Under the pieces are notes generated by a model. It had not been told where the DNA came from and did not search any database. It worked only from the letters and a program-made list of their open reading frames with translations. This document shows, piece after piece, positions 10,225 through 20,463 of a DNA stretch of 64,000 nucleotides (position 1 is the first letter of the stretch; each line of letters starts with the position of its first letter). The translations under genes were made by a program, and so were the position numbers. Source of the stretch: Rhizobium brockwellii (GTDB taxonomy: Bacteria > Pseudomonadota > Alphaproteobacteria > Rhizobiales > Rhizobiaceae). The DNA lies in contig NZ_CP053439.1 in the NCBI RefSeq assembly GCF_000769405.2, positions 2,852,001 through 2,916,000 of the forward strand, written 5' to 3'.

Positions 10225-11637
10225 TCATTTCTCTCCTGTTGCCGGACCGATCAGCATCGTAATCCCGTCAAGCGCTGCCACCTGGCCGACGAAGGCTTCG
10301 CCCCTGACTTCGAAGTTCTTATACTGGTCGAAGCTTGCGCAAGCCGGGGATAACATCACGGCCGAAGCAGCGCTCTCGTCGCGTTCGGCATCGGCGGCCG
10401 CATGCGCGACGGCGCGCTCCAGCGTGCCCGAGATCTCGTAAGGCACGGCCTCGCCGAGCGTCGCGGCGAATTCCGCCGCCGCCTCACCGATCAGATAGGC
10501 CTTGGCAATACGCGGAAAATAGGGAGCGAGCGTCGTGATGCCGCCAGCCTTCGGCAGGCCGCCGGCGATCCAATAGATGCGATCATAGCTCGAAAGAGCC
10601 GGTGCTGCGGCATCGGCATTGGTCGCCTTGGAATCGTTGACGAAAACGACACGGCCACGCTGACCGACCGGCTGCATGCGATGCTTCAGTCCGGGAAACG
10701 AGGCTAGGCCGGCGCGGATGTGGTCGGCGGAAATCCCGACGGCAAGGCAGGCGGCAACGGCGGCGGCGGCGTTCTGCGCATTATGGCTGCCGCGCAGCGT
10801 CTGGATGCCGTCGAGATCGGCGAAGGGCAGCATGGCGCCGCCGGCGGCCTGGATGAGTTTCGTGCCCTCGGCATAGATGCCGTCGGCCAGCACGCTGCGG
10901 CGCGAAATACGGATCACCTTGACGCCTGCCCGCTCGACGCGGTCGGCGATCAGGGCCGAATGGCTATCGTCGACGCCGACGATCGCGACATCGCTGCCGG
11001 CGACCAGCCGTTCCTTGATATCGGCATAATGCTGCATCGTGCCGTGACGGTCGAGATGATCGGGCGTGAGGTTGAGCAGGATGCCGGCAGACGGGTCCAG
11101 CGTCGGCGCCAGATCGATCTGGTAGGAGGAGCATTCGACGACGTAATAACGCTCGGCCTTCGGCGGCTCGAGCGTCAGTACGGCCGTGCCGATATTGCCG
11201 CCGAGCTGCGTGTCGTAGCCGGCGGATTTCAGGATATGGGCGATCAGCGCCGTCGTGGTCGACTTGCCGTTGGTGCCGGTTATGGCGATGAAAGGGCAAT
11301 CCGGCGCATAGGCGCGGCGCTCGCGCACAAAGAGTTCGACGTCGCCGACGATATCGACGCCGGCCGCGCGGGCAAGATCGACGGTCCAGTGCGGCTTCGG
11401 ATGGGTGAGCGGCACGCCGGGCGACAGCACGAACAGCGCCTGCTGGCTCCAGTCGATGTTGTGCAGGTCTTCCGTCCTGATGCCTTCGGCCTCGGCCTTG
11501 GCGACACTGTCGGGATTATCGTCCCAGGCGGTCACCTCGGCACCGCCTGATATCAGCGCCCGGGCGGTGGCAAAGCCGGAGCCGCCAAGCCCGAAGAGCG
11601 CGACCTTCCTGTCTTTGAGCGTCGTGACCGGGATCAT
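10225..11637 (-). CDS. murD: UDP-N-acetylmuramoyl-L-alanine--D-glutamate ligase MurD
   Basis: MurD adds D-glutamate to UDP-MurNAc-L-Ala in the cytoplasm using ATP. It has 470 residues. The N-terminal [13 protein letters not shown] loop, the ATP loop [14 protein letters not shown] (about 119-132), [21 protein letters not shown] and FVNDSKATN follow the family order. It begins seven bases after mraY ends and stops one base before ftsW, so it is part of the single dcw transcript. Confidence 0.98.
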   Translation of the reverse strand: MIPVTTLKDRKVALFGLGGSGFATARALISGGAEVTAWDDNPDSVAKAEAEGIRTEDLHNIDWSQQALFVLSPGVPLTHPKPHWTVDLARAAGVDIVGDVELFVRERRAYAPDCPFIAITGTNGKSTTTALIAHILKSAGYDTQLGGNIGTAVLTLEPPKAERYYVVECSSYQIDLAPTLDPSAGILLNLTPDHLDRHGTMQHYADIKERLVAGSDVAIVGVDDSHSALIADRVERAGVKVIRISRRSVLADGIYAEGTKLIQAAGGAMLPFADLDGIQTLRGSHNAQNAAAAVAACLAVGISADHIRAGLASFPGLKHRMQPVGQRGRVVFVNDSKATNADAAAPALSSYDRIYWIAGGLPKAGGITTLAPYFPRIAKAYLIGEAAAEFAATLGEAVPYEISGTLERAVAHAAADAERDESAASAVMLSPACASFDQYKNFEVRGEAFVGQVAALDGITMLIGPATGEK

Positions 11638-11644
11638 CGCTGCC

Positions 11645-12745
11645 TCACCGGAGCTTCAGCGTCGAAAGGCCGAGCATGGCAAGGCCGACGGCGACGATCC
11701 AGAAGCGGATCACCACCTGGCTCTCGGTCCAGCCCTTCTTCTCGAAGTGATGATGGATCGGCGCCATCAGGAAGACGCGCCGGCCGGTCATCTTGAAGAA
11801 ACCGACCTGAATGATGACCGACAGCGTCTCGATGACGAAGAGGCCGCCGATGATCGCCATGACGATCTCGTGCTTGGTGGCGACGGCGACGGTGCCGATC
11901 GTGCCGCCGAGTGCCAGCGACCCCGTATCGCCCATGAAGATGGCGGCCGGCGGCGCGTTGAACCAGAGAAAGCCGAGGCCGGCACCGATGACGGCGCCAA
12001 GCACGACGGCGAGTTCGCCGGTGCCGGGCACGAAATTGATCTGCAGGTAGTTGGCAAACACCACGTTGCCGGCGAGATAGGCGATGACGCCGAAGGAGGC
12101 GGCGGCGATCATCACAGGCACGATGGCAAGCCCGTCGAGACCGTCAGTCAGATTGACGGCATTGCCGGCGCCGACGATGACGAAGCCGCCGAAGACGACG
12201 AACATGATGCCGATATTGATCATGAAGTCCTTGAAGAAAGGGAAGGCGATCGAGGAGCCGAAGGTCGAACCGGCAATCCCCGAGGCAAGGGCGGTGCGCA
12301 TCATGAAATAGACGGCGATGCCGGCGATGACGAATTCGATGCCAAGACGCGCCTTGCCGGAAAAGCCCATGTGGCTCTGCTTCGTTACCTTGAGATAATC
12401 GTCGTAGAAGCCGATCGCACCGAAGCCCAGCGTCACCAGCAGCGTGGCGACGACATAGACGTTGGAAAGATCGGCCCAGAGTAGCGACGCGCCGACGATG
12501 CCGGCGAGGATCATCAGCCCGCCCATGGTCGGCGTGCCGGCCTTTTTGAAATGCGTCTGCGGCCCGTCGGCGCGGATCGGTTGGCCCTTGCCCTGCCTGA
12601 TGCGCAGCGAATTGATAATCGTCGGCCCGAACAGGAAGACGATCAGTGCTGAGGTGAAGAGAGCAGCCCCCGTGCGGAAGGTAATATATCTGAACAGGTT
12701 CAGAAATTTGAAATATTCCGACAGTTCGACAAGCCAGATCAGCAT
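11645..12745 (-). CDS. mraY: Phospho-N-acetylmuramoyl-pentapeptide transferase MraY
   Basis: MraY transfers phospho-MurNAc-pentapeptide to undecaprenyl phosphate, making lipid I in the inner membrane. It has 366 residues and about ten membrane helices. The loop [15 protein letters not shown], the paired acidic residues in GFYDDYLKV, the [10 protein letters not shown] motif, [12 protein letters not shown] and the histidine-rich [11 protein letters not shown] motif are all intact. It sits between murF (22 bases upstream) and murD. Confidence 0.98.
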   Translation of the reverse strand: MLIWLVELSEYFKFLNLFRYITFRTGAALFTSALIVFLFGPTIINSLRIRQGKGQPIRADGPQTHFKKAGTPTMGGLMILAGIVGASLLWADLSNVYVVATLLVTLGFGAIGFYDDYLKVTKQSHMGFSGKARLGIEFVIAGIAVYFMMRTALASGIAGSTFGSSIAFPFFKDFMINIGIMFVVFGGFVIVGAGNAVNLTDGLDGLAIVPVMIAAASFGVIAYLAGNVVFANYLQINFVPGTGELAVVLGAVIGAGLGFLWFNAPPAAIFMGDTGSLALGGTIGTVAVATKHEIVMAIIGGLFVIETLSVIIQVGFFKMTGRRVFLMAPIHHHFEKKGWTESQVVIRFWIVAVGLAMLGLSTLKLR

Positions 12746-12767
12746 TCAGGGCCCCTTGTTTACCCGA

Positions 12768-14201
12768 TCAAAATTCGCGTTGCGTGTCGGCAAATGCCGG
12801 GAACTTGTCAAGGAGCGCGGCGACGATCTTGCCGAAACCGATGCCCAGAGACGATTTCACCATCAACACGTCGCCTGGCGCGACCGAGTTCAATACATAA
12901 TCCGTCAATTCGTCCGTGTTCTCGCGATATTCGACATGGACGCTTTCCGGCAGCGATTCCTTGAGCGCAGCCATCTCGGCTCCTGCGAGCCAGACATGTT
13001 CGATGCCGGCAGCAAGCAGCGGCACGGCAAGGTCGGTATGGACCTTTTGCGCATACTCGCCCATCTCCAGCATGTCGCCGAGCACGGCGATACGGCGTCC
13101 GCGGCCGGTCGGCTCGGAGGCCGCCAGCAGTGCGATCGCCGCCCGCATCGAGGCCGGATTGGCGTTGTAGCTCTCGTCGATCAGCGTGAAGCTGCCGCCG
13201 CCGATCACAAGCCGGTGGCGTTTACCCCTGCCCTTTTCCGGCCTCAGCGTCGCAAGCGCTTCGATTGCCTTCTGCATATCGGCGCCGACGATCCTGACGA
13301 CGCCGAGCGCTGCGAGCGCATTCTCGGCGATATGGCGGCCCGGCGCGCCGAGCGCGACCTCCAGGGTCTCGCCACCAATCGTCAGCCACAGCGTCGAATT
13401 CTCGTCGGAGCCATTGAATTCTGCGAGCCGGAACTCGGCCTTGGCATGCTGGCCGAAGGAATGGATATGCTCGATGCCGAGCGATTGCGCCGTGCGATCG
13501 AGGAAATTGAACTGGTCGTTGTCGCGGTTGAGCACGACATGGCCGCCGGGTTCGAGCCCCTCGAAGATCTCGGCCTTGGCGGCGGCGATTTCCTTGATGT
13601 TCTTGAAATTGCCGAGATGCGCCGGCGCGATCGTCGTGATGATGGCGACATCGGGACGGATCATCGCCACCAGCGGCCGGATCTCGCCGGGATGGTTCAT
13701 TCCGACTTCGAAGACGCCGTAATCCGTATCCTCAGGCATGCGCGCCAGCGTCAGCGGCACGCCCCAATGATTGTTGAAGGAGGCGACGGAGGCGTGCACT
13801 TTGCCGGAGGGCGCCAGCACATGCCGCAGCATTTCCTTGGTCGTCGTCTTTCCCACAGATCCGGTCACTGCGATGATCTGGGCCTGCGAGCGCTCGCGCG
13901 AGGCAAGGCCGAGCCGGCCAAGTGCCGCGAGCACGTCTTCCACGACGATCATCGGCACCGTCAGGCGGCCCATGGCGGGAAGTCTCGCCTCGCTGACAAC
14001 GAGAAGCGAAGCGCCATTCGCCGTCGCCATCGATGCGTAGTCGTGACCGTCGACACGGTCGCCCTTGATTGCGAAGAAGGCTTCGCCTGGGGTAATCGAG
14101 CGGCTGTCGATGGAAATACCGGTGATGCCGTCGGGCGGAGTGCCGAAGGGGCGCCCCGCCATCACTGCGATCATGTCTTCGGTCGTCCAGAGCCAGCTCA
14201 A
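12768..14201 (-). CDS. murF: UDP-MurNAc-tripeptide--D-Ala-D-Ala ligase MurF
   Basis: MurF adds the D-Ala-D-Ala dipeptide made by Ddl, completing the UDP-MurNAc-pentapeptide. It has 477 residues. The N-terminal region [17 protein letters not shown], the ATP loop [14 protein letters not shown] (about 112-125), [22 protein letters not shown], and [14 protein letters not shown] fit MurF. The start overlaps the murE stop by four bases (ATGA). Confidence 0.98.
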   Translation of the reverse strand: MSWLWTTEDMIAVMAGRPFGTPPDGITGISIDSRSITPGEAFFAIKGDRVDGHDYASMATANGASLLVVSEARLPAMGRLTVPMIVVEDVLAALGRLGLASRERSQAQIIAVTGSVGKTTTKEMLRHVLAPSGKVHASVASFNNHWGVPLTLARMPEDTDYGVFEVGMNHPGEIRPLVAMIRPDVAIITTIAPAHLGNFKNIKEIAAAKAEIFEGLEPGGHVVLNRDNDQFNFLDRTAQSLGIEHIHSFGQHAKAEFRLAEFNGSDENSTLWLTIGGETLEVALGAPGRHIAENALAALGVVRIVGADMQKAIEALATLRPEKGRGKRHRLVIGGGSFTLIDESYNANPASMRAAIALLAASEPTGRGRRIAVLGDMLEMGEYAQKVHTDLAVPLLAAGIEHVWLAGAEMAALKESLPESVHVEYRENTDELTDYVLNSVAPGDVLMVKSSLGIGFGKIVAALLDKFPAFADTQREF

Positions 14202-15658
14202 GATTTCAGGTCCTCCAAGGCCTTGCGCACCTCCGCATGATCGGAAAACGGCAGGGTGACGCCGCCGATCGTCTGCCCTTCCTCATGCCCCTTGCCGGCG
14301 ACGATCAGCGTATCGCCGGATCTCAGCATGCCCACAGCCTCGCGGATCGCCGTGGCGCGGTCGGCGATTTCCGAGGCGCAGCCTGCTGCCGCCATGATCT
14401 CCGCCCGGATCGAGGCCGGCTCCTCCGAACGCGGATTATCGTCGGTGACGATGACGACGTCGGCAAGTCGGCAGGCAATTTCGCCCATGATCGGCCGTTT
14501 GCCGCGGTCACGGTCGCCGCCGCAGCCGAAGACGACGATGACGCGGCCTGTCGTGAAGGGTCTGACCGAGCCCAGCACATTTTCCAACGCATCCGGCTTG
14601 TGGGCGTAGTCGACATAGGCGAGCGCGCCGTCTTTCGTATGGCCGACGAGTTCGAGACGGCCGGACGCGCCGACGAGCTTCTCGAGCGCGGCCATTGCAA
14701 CCCTCGCCTCAACACCGGTCGACATGGCAAGCCCTGCTGCGACCAGCGCATTGGCCACCTGAAAATCGCCGGCCAGCGGAATGTCCACCTCGAAGATCTC
14801 GCCGCCGATATGGATCTCGGCCATCTGCTTGTGGCGGAAGTGCTCGACGCGTTTCAAGGAGAGGTAATCGCCCTTTCGCCCGACGGTACGAACGTCGTGA
14901 CCGGCATCGGTCGCCGCCTTGATCGCCTGCGCCGACCATGGATCGTCGGCAAAGATCACCGCCGGCGATCCCTTCGGCAACAGCGTATCGAAAAGCCGCA
15001 TCTTGGCGGCCATATAGGCCTCGATCGTCGGATGATAATCCATGTGGTCCCGGCCGAGATTGGTAAAGGCGGCGGCCGCAAGCTTCACGCCGTCGAGCCG
15101 GCACTGGTCGAGGCCGTGGCTGGACGCCTCCATCGCGGCATGCGTCACGCCTTCTCCAGCGAGTTCCGCCAGTAGCGCGTGCAGAGACACCGGATCGGGC
15201 GTCGTCAGCGAGCCATATTCGTTGCGCGTCGGCGAAACGACGCCCGTCGTGCCGATCATCGCGGCCGCGTGGCCCGCATGCGCCCAGATCTGCCGGGTGA
15301 AAGAAGCGACGGAGGTTTTGCCCGCCGTGCCGGTAACGGCGACCATGGTATCGGGCTGCTTGCCGTGGAAACGCGCGGCGGCGATGGAAAGGAAACGGCG
15401 CGGCTCCTTAACCGCAAGCACTGGGATCGAAGCATCGACGGCTTGCGAGGCGATCACGACGGCAGCGCCACGGCTTGCGGCATCCGCGATGAAGCGCGCA
15501 CCGTCCGCCTTGGTGCCGGCGACCGCGACGAAGGCATTGCCCGGCGTCACCTTGCGGCTATCCGAAGACAGACCTGAAATATCAAGCAAGCCTGCCGGGC
15601 CTTCGAGCTGTGCTTCAAGTTCCGGAAACTGATCTCCGGCCAGGTCTCGCAATTTCAT
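14198..15658 (-). CDS. murE: UDP-MurNAc-L-Ala-D-Glu--2,6-diaminopimelate ligase MurE
   Basis: MurE adds the third stem residue. The C-terminal DNPR motif in [10 protein letters not shown] indicates meso-diaminopimelate rather than lysine, as expected in a Gram-negative. The ATP loop [13 protein letters not shown] (about 108-120), EASSHGLDQ, and [10 protein letters not shown] are present. The chosen ATG at 15658 gives 486 residues ([11 protein letters not shown]). An in-frame ATG at 15718 would add 20 residues of unlike composition and has no clear ribosome site, so the shorter form is preferred. The gene follows ftsI and overlaps murF. Confidence 0.95.
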   Translation of the reverse strand: MKLRDLAGDQFPELEAQLEGPAGLLDISGLSSDSRKVTPGNAFVAVAGTKADGARFIADAASRGAAVVIASQAVDASIPVLAVKEPRRFLSIAAARFHGKQPDTMVAVTGTAGKTSVASFTRQIWAHAGHAAAMIGTTGVVSPTRNEYGSLTTPDPVSLHALLAELAGEGVTHAAMEASSHGLDQCRLDGVKLAAAAFTNLGRDHMDYHPTIEAYMAAKMRLFDTLLPKGSPAVIFADDPWSAQAIKAATDAGHDVRTVGRKGDYLSLKRVEHFRHKQMAEIHIGGEIFEVDIPLAGDFQVANALVAAGLAMSTGVEARVAMAALEKLVGASGRLELVGHTKDGALAYVDYAHKPDALENVLGSVRPFTTGRVIVVFGCGGDRDRGKRPIMGEIACRLADVVIVTDDNPRSEEPASIRAEIMAAAGCASEIADRATAIREAVGMLRSGDTLIVAGKGHEEGQTIGGVTLPFSDHAEVRKALEDLKS

Positions 15659-15724
15659 CGAACGCACTTTTCTCTCTTGAAGCCGGTTCACCCCTCGCGA
15701 ATCGGCGTCGATATTCATTCACAC

Positions 15725-17485
15725 TCAATAAGACACCAGCAAGGCCGATCCGCCCTCCCCGAATTTCGGCTCGATGCCGAGAATGGGGGCCGCACGGCTG
15801 ATGATCTCGCGGGCGATCGGGCCGGCGGTACCGGCGGAGATCGTCCCGCCATAGGCCTTTTCGCCGGTCTTCGGCTCGTCGCAGAAAGTGATCACGGCGT
15901 ATCTCGGATCGTTGATCGGGAATGCGGCGATGAAGGAATTGAAATTCAGGGTTGCCGAATAGCGCCCGTTCACCACCTTGTCGGCCGTGCCGGTCTTGCT
16001 GCCGACGGAAAAGCCCGGCACGCGGGCGACACGCCCAGATCCCTTGTAGCCGTTGAAGTCAAGCAGATAGCGAATCTCGTCGCTGGTCGACTTCTTGATC
16101 ACCTGCGTGGCGATCTCATCGGCCTGTTCGCGCGTGCGCGGCAAAAATGTCGGCTCGATCAGCTTGCCGCCGTTGACGAGAGCGGCAGCCGCCACCCCTG
16201 TCTGCAGCGCCGTCGTCGAGACGCCATGGCCGAAGGAAATCGTGATCGAATTGATCTTCTTCCAGACGCGCGGCTGGCTGGGCATCTTCACTTCGGGCAG
16301 CTCGGTCTGCATCTTCGTCAACAGGCCGAACTTGGTCAGATAGTCCTTCTGCGCATCGATGCCGACGATGTCGATGACGCGCGCCGTACCGATATTCGAA
16401 GAATATTGGAAAATCTCGGGAACGGTCAGCCAGCGGCGCTGCCCGTGAAAATCGTGGATGGTGAAGCCGCCGATATAGATCGATTTGCTGGCATCGAAAC
16501 TGTCGGTCATCTTCACCTTGCCGCTATCGAGCGCCATGGCCAGCGAAAAGGTCTTGAAAGTCGAGCCCATTTCGAAGGTGCCGTTGGTCATCCGGTTGAG
16601 CCAACCCTCCTTGGCGCCTTCCTGCGGATCGTTCGGATCGAAATCCGGCGCCGATGCCATCGCCAGCACTTCTCCCGTATGCACGTCGATGACCGCGGCA
16701 CCGGCGCCCTTGGACTGGAAGTTGTTGACGGCGTTGACAACCGCGTCCCGGACGATGTTCTGCACGCGCAGGTCGATCGATAGCCGCACCGGCTCGAGCG
16801 GCTGGTCGCTGGTCATGCCGACGGAGGCGAGATCGGCCAGCCCCTGGTCGTCGATAAATTTCTCCATGCCGGCGACACCGCGGTTGTCGATGTTGACGTA
16901 ACCGAGGATATGGGCGGCGGTCGAGCCGCCCGGATAGAAGCGGCGCTTCTCCGGCCGGAAGCCGATGCCGGGAATGCCGAGCGCCAAGATCTGGCTCTGC
17001 TGCTTAGGCGTCAGCTGCCGGCGCAGCCAGGCGAAATGCGAGGTCTTGACCGAGAGTTTCTTATAGGTGTCCTTGACGTCGAGTTCGGGCAGCACCGTCG
17101 CAAGCTTCTCGACCGCCTCGTCGGCGTCGACGATCTTGTTCGGTTCGGCAAACAGCGAGACGGTGCGGATGTCGGTCGCCAGCACCTCGCCGTTGCGGTC
17201 GAGAATGTCGGGGCGCGAGGCCATCAGCCGGTCGGGCGGCAGAATGCTGGAGACGACCTCCTGATCCTTCATCGCATATTCGACGAGACGGCCGCCGATG
17301 ACGGCGTAGACACCCATGAAGCCAAGGATCAGCAGGCCGACGCGGCTTTTTGCCTGCCCCGATTTCTTCTTGCGCGATCCCTCGATCGCCAGGCCGGCGG
17401 GGGAAGGACCGCCGAACCGGTTATAGACGCCGGCGGAGAAATGCGCCTGGCTCTTCAAAACCATGATGCGGGAAAGAAACGACAT
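15725..17485 (-). CDS. ftsI: Peptidoglycan D,D-transpeptidase FtsI (penicillin-binding protein 3)
   Basis: FtsI cross-links septal peptidoglycan in the periplasm as partner of FtsW. It has 586 residues. A basic cytoplasmic tail of about 48 residues is followed by one membrane anchor (about 49-65). The dimerisation domain comes next, with RPDILDRNGEVLA, then the transpeptidase domain. The active-site motifs are STFK (308-311), SSN (362-364) and KTGTA (497-501). The ATG shares one base with the ftsL stop (TAATG), so the two are translationally coupled. Confidence 0.98.
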   Translation of the reverse strand: MSFLSRIMVLKSQAHFSAGVYNRFGGPSPAGLAIEGSRKKKSGQAKSRVGLLILGFMGVYAVIGGRLVEYAMKDQEVVSSILPPDRLMASRPDILDRNGEVLATDIRTVSLFAEPNKIVDADEAVEKLATVLPELDVKDTYKKLSVKTSHFAWLRRQLTPKQQSQILALGIPGIGFRPEKRRFYPGGSTAAHILGYVNIDNRGVAGMEKFIDDQGLADLASVGMTSDQPLEPVRLSIDLRVQNIVRDAVVNAVNNFQSKGAGAAVIDVHTGEVLAMASAPDFDPNDPQEGAKEGWLNRMTNGTFEMGSTFKTFSLAMALDSGKVKMTDSFDASKSIYIGGFTIHDFHGQRRWLTVPEIFQYSSNIGTARVIDIVGIDAQKDYLTKFGLLTKMQTELPEVKMPSQPRVWKKINSITISFGHGVSTTALQTGVAAAALVNGGKLIEPTFLPRTREQADEIATQVIKKSTSDEIRYLLDFNGYKGSGRVARVPGFSVGSKTGTADKVVNGRYSATLNFNSFIAAFPINDPRYAVITFCDEPKTGEKAYGGTISAGTAGPIAREIISRAAPILGIEPKFGEGGSALLVSY

Positions 17486-18012
17486 TATTCCTCCACCGAT
17501 CCGGTTTCGATCTGATCTGCATCCTCTGCCTCGCCGCGTGGCGCAGGCATCGGAATGGGCTGCGCCTTGGCGGCGGCTTGGGCGCCCTTGGCGGCGTCCG
17601 GCGCGCCTTTGGCGCTAGCCACGGTCGCACTCTTGGCGCTGGCCACGGTCGCGCTTTTGGCGCTGGCCTCGGTCGCGCTTTTGGCGCTGGCCTTGGCCTC
17701 CGTCACGTCAGGCACGGGAACCTCGGATTTCAGCATCGGCAATTCCTTGGCATGCACGAGCGCCGTCGATTCCGTCGGCTGCAGCTTCAATTCGTCATTA
17801 TAGGCCTTGACCAGCCGCTCCAGCCGGTTCGGCTGCGATTGCAGCGCCCAGTCGGCCTTGAGAAGGTCGATCGTATCCTTCTCGAGCTTGATCTCGGCTT
17901 CGAGGCGATGAACCTCCTCGAGCTTCAATTCAGCGCGGTGCTTGATCGTGTAGGTCACGGCGGCGGTGGCCGTCATGACGCCGATGAGCACGAGATCGAA
18001 CGTTTTCAGCAT
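17485..18012 (-). CDS. ftsL: Cell division protein FtsL with repeat-rich C-terminal tail
   Basis: FtsL is a small bitopic membrane protein that forms a coiled-coil complex with FtsB and FtsQ and activates FtsWI. From the ATG at 18012 it has 175 residues. It has a short N-terminus, one membrane segment (about 4-22) and a periplasmic coiled coil rich in Glu/Lys/Leu (about 28-75). A long low-complexity tail with an eight-residue tandem repeat (ASAKSATV type) follows, then an acidic end. FtsL proteins are usually nearer 90-130 residues, so the tail is an extension. The frame is open upstream only through rsmH coding DNA. The gene starts one base after the rsmH stop. Confidence 0.93.
   Translation of the reverse strand: MLKTFDLVLIGVMTATAAVTYTIKHRAELKLEEVHRLEAEIKLEKDTIDLLKADWALQSQPNRLERLVKAYNDELKLQPTESTALVHAKELPMLKSEVPVPDVTEAKASAKSATEASAKSATVASAKSATVASAKGAPDAAKGAQAAAKAQPIPMPAPRGEAEDADQIETGSVEE
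17609..17704 (-). repeat. 24-bp tandem repeat within ftsL
   Basis: Four consecutive 24-base units begin at 17609, 17633, 17657 and 17681. The first three are nearly identical and the fourth has decayed. They encode Ala/Ser/Lys/Thr-rich eight-residue units in the periplasmic tail of FtsL. Confidence 0.9.
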
Positions 18013-18013
18013 A

Positions 18014-19039
18014 TCAACCACCAAGCTTTCCGAGACTGGCAAGATTGGGAAACCCGAAGAGCGACATATCCGCGGCTTCGGCGGCGGCGTCCGTCCTCTG
18101 GCCGGCGCGCAGCTTGGCGGAGCGGGCGCGCGGATTGATCTCGGCCTCCGCCTCGCTTGCCGAAACCATCGGCTTGCCGATAGCCGCAAAGGTTGCCGCT
18201 CGCTCATGCGCGACCGGCAGATGCCGCGAACCCGACGCCTTGCCGGCGCGGTCGGAGAAGAATTTCTTGACGATGCGGTCTTCGAGCGAATGAAAGGTGA
18301 CGACGACAAGCCGCCCGCCCGGCTTCAGCGCCGTTTCCGCCGCAAACAGCGCCTGCGCCAGTTCGCCGAGCTCGTCGTTGACGAAGATGCGCAATGCCTG
18401 GAAGACGCGCGTTGCCGGATGGATCTTGTCCTTCATCTTGCGCGGCGTAACGAGCTCGATGAGACCGGCGAGATCGCGTGTCGTTTCAAATGGCTTTTCG
18501 GCGCGACGCTTCTCGATCGCATGCGCGATGCGCGGCGCCTGGCTTTCCTCGCCGAGAAAATGGAAGATGCGGATGAGATCGGCGACCTTGGCGCGGTTGA
18601 CGACATCGGCGGCCGACACACCGTCGACCGACATGCGCATGTCGAGCGGTCCATTCTTCTGGAAGGAGAAGCCGCGCTCGGCCTCGTCGATCTGCATGGA
18701 GGAGACGCCGATATCGAGCACGACACCATCGAGCCCGCCCTGCGGCGCATGATCGGCGAGATGCGAGAATTGCGAATGAACGAGCTTGAGACGACCACCG
18801 TGGGTGGCGACCATCGCCTGCCCCGATGCAATCGCCGTCGGATCGCGGTCGAGCGCAATCACCTCGGCGCCGGCCGCAAGGATGGCCGAGCTGTAACCGC
18901 CCGCACCGAATGTACCATCGAGGATGAGTTTGCCGGGCGCGGGCGCCAGCGCCGCAATGACTTCTTCGAGAAGAACAGGAATGTGACGAACCGGTCCGCC
19001 ACCGGCATCAGTTGAACCTCCGCCAGGATTCGCCACCAT
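18014..19039 (-). CDS. rsmH: 16S rRNA (cytosine1402-N4)-methyltransferase RsmH (MraW)
   Basis: RsmH methylates N4 of C1402 in the P site of 16S rRNA using S-adenosylmethionine. From the ATG at 19039 it has 341 residues. [13 protein letters not shown] at the N-terminus, the SAM loop [32 protein letters not shown], and [14 protein letters not shown] near the C-terminus are diagnostic. A GAGGGA ribosome site precedes the start. The frame is open further upstream only through mraZ DNA. It follows mraZ by 17 bases, the conserved start of the dcw cluster. Confidence 0.97.
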   Translation of the reverse strand: MVANPGGGSTDAGGGPVRHIPVLLEEVIAALAPAPGKLILDGTFGAGGYSSAILAAGAEVIALDRDPTAIASGQAMVATHGGRLKLVHSQFSHLADHAPQGGLDGVVLDIGVSSMQIDEAERGFSFQKNGPLDMRMSVDGVSAADVVNRAKVADLIRIFHFLGEESQAPRIAHAIEKRRAEKPFETTRDLAGLIELVTPRKMKDKIHPATRVFQALRIFVNDELGELAQALFAAETALKPGGRLVVVTFHSLEDRIVKKFFSDRAGKASGSRHLPVAHERAATFAAIGKPMVSASEAEAEINPRARSAKLRAGQRTDAAAEAADMSLFGFPNLASLGKLGG

Positions 19040-19056
19040 TCCATTCCCTCGTTCTT

Positions 19057-19494
19057 TCAGGAACGCTTGCCCGCCAGCTTGCGCTCCCCTCGTGCTTGCG
19101 CCTGTGCGGCCACAAAAGCCTGCGGCTGCCAGAGCTGAAAATGATCCGCCCGACCGACGAAGGTCACTTCGTCCGAGATACCGGTGAAGCCGCGAATGAA
19201 ATCCGTGACCATCAGCCGCCCCTCGGCGTCGAGCTTCATGAAGACCCCGCCTCCATGAATGAGAAGCGACATCTCGTTCGCATCCGGCGAAAACGGATCC
19301 TCCGCAGCAATCTGCCGTTCGAATCTTTCGAGAAGATCCGGACCGCCGATGCTGATCGCCGGAAACACAAAGTCCTGGAAGCAATAGAGCTCCTGAACAT
19401 TGCGCTGCGCCAGCACGGAACGGAACGCCGAAGGCACGGAAACCCTGCCCTTGGCATCGATCCTGTTGGTCGCGTTCGAAAGGAAGCGGTTCAT
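19057..19494 (-). CDS. mraZ: Transcriptional regulator MraZ
   Basis: MraZ is a ring-forming DNA-binding protein of the AbrB-like swapped-hairpin fold. In other bacteria it represses or tunes its own dcw promoter by binding TGGG repeats. From the ATG at 19494 it has 145 residues and two copies of the family DxxxR motif: [11 protein letters not shown] near the N-terminus and [12 protein letters not shown] in the second half. A start four codons upstream (MFRVMNRF, at 19506) is possible and has a closer GGGAACGG ribosome site. TGGG boxes lie at 19668-19701 in its promoter. Confidence 0.95.
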   Translation of the reverse strand: MNRFLSNATNRIDAKGRVSVPSAFRSVLAQRNVQELYCFQDFVFPAISIGGPDLLERFERQIAAEDPFSPDANEMSLLIHGGGVFMKLDAEGRLMVTDFIRGFTGISDEVTFVGRADHFQLWQPQAFVAAQAQARGERKLAGKRS

Positions 19495-19582
19495 GACACG
19501 AAACATCCGTTCCCGCAGGGATCCGGACCAAAAGACGCCCGAAACTCCCGATATCAGGCACAGCTTCGCAAGCCGGATGAGC

Positions 19583-19610
19583 AAAAACCCCTCCGACGCT
19601 TCCGGAGAGG
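19583..19610 (-). terminator. Intrinsic terminator (attenuator) in the mraZ leader
   Basis: On the minus strand CCTCTCCG pairs with CGGAGGGG around a seven-base loop and is followed directly by TTTTT. It lies 89 bases before the mraZ start and about 55 bases after the predicted transcription start. It should therefore end part of the transcripts as a short leader RNA. Confidence 0.75.
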
Positions 19611-19667
19611 AAGGCGCCTTTGCTTTGCGATGAATGGGCAGGTGATTGCCCTGGTGCAGTGCGCATT

Positions 19668-19702
19668 TGGGATAGCATGGGACCATATGGGCGTCAATGG
19701 GA
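19668..19702 (-). promoter_or_regulatory. MraZ box array overlapping the mraZ/dcw promoter
   Basis: On the plus strand TGGG occurs at 19668, 19678, 19688 and 19698, exactly ten bases apart, three followed by A and one by C. MraZ is known to bind TGGG-type direct repeats about one helical turn apart. On the minus strand the same stretch carries TTGACG (19697-19692), a 17-bp spacer and TATCCC (19674-19669) preceded by TG one base upstream (extended -10). MraZ bound here would cover the promoter. Confidence 0.75.
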
Positions 19703-19904
19703 TACGCCCATTTTGCAACGGACGCATGATCAAAAATTTATAAGCCGTTAAGTTTAACAAAGGGTTAGCATCGCCATCTTACAAACGACACGTACTGGTG
19801 GCTCTGCAATAAAAATCCACCCGGGGATGCATGAACATCCGCTTGATAACAGTCGGTTTCAGCGACTTACGGTGAAAATCCGGCCGACGCGCCGCAAGAT
19901 ATTA

Positions 19905-20312
19905 ATCGCCAGTTGGCCTGTAAGCCGGGTTCTGTAAGGCTCCGGCGTGAACCGGAACGTGGCAGCCATTCCTCTGGGACAGCGTTCGCACGCTGCCTCG
20001 CGCAACCCACCCGGATGACTGGCCTGGAAACCGGCCGGAAGGCCTTTCGGCCCGCCACGTCATCCCTATTCGGTCTTGCTCCCGGTGGGGTTTACCGTGC
20101 CATTTCCGTTGCCGGAGATGCGGTGGGCTCTTACCCCACCCTTTCACCCTTACCTGTCATGACAGGCGGTTTGCTTTCTGTGGCACTTTCCCTAAGGTCG
20201 CCCTCGCCGGACGTTATCCGGCACCGTGTTTCCGTGGAGCCCGGACTTTCCTCACCCTACCGCCTTTCGGCATTGGTAAAGCGCGGCTGCCCAGCCAACT
20301 GGCAGGGCTCCC
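19905..20312 (-). ncRNA. rnpB: RNase P RNA, bacterial class A
   Basis: This is the catalytic RNA of RNase P, which trims the 5' ends of tRNA precursors. On the minus strand the conserved core GAGGAAAGTCCGGGCTCCA appears near the 5' end and ACAGAACCCGGCTTACAG near the 3' end. Both are hallmarks of bacterial class A RNase P RNA. The ends pair to form helix P1 (GCCAGTTGGC near 20303-20294 with GCCAACTGGC at 19917-19908). The length of about 400 nt is normal. The ends are set from P1 and are good to about ten bases. Confidence 0.95.
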
Positions 20313-20358
20313 ATAAACGAGAGAGATCGCAATTGCTATAGAAATAAATGATATCGCT

Positions 20359-20463
20359 TAGAGCAATTCCAGCAAAACTGCGCAGCGGTTTTGCGTACGC
20401 AATTGCGTAAGAACAAAAACAGGGAGCACTTCCGTGATTCGGAGAAAAACGGAAATGCTCTAG
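20359..20463. repeat. Palindrome-ended intergenic repeat (MITE-like)
   Basis: This is a 105-bp element bounded by imperfect 12-bp inverted repeats, TAGAGCAATTCC at the left and GGAAATGCTCTA at the right (11 of 12 match). It has internal short hairpins. It resembles an abundant rhizobial intergenic repeat recalled from related genomes (from memory, not searched). Its right end contains the TAG stop of the adjacent oxidoreductase gene. Confidence 0.65.

Noticed and set aside
12462..14240. A 592-codon plus-strand frame opposite murF
   Set aside because: The conserved MurF motifs are all on the minus strand; the plus frame has no ribosome site or recognisable domain.
19840..19904. Possible terminator downstream of rnpB
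   Set aside because: Only a 4-bp stem with a short T run was found; too weak to support.
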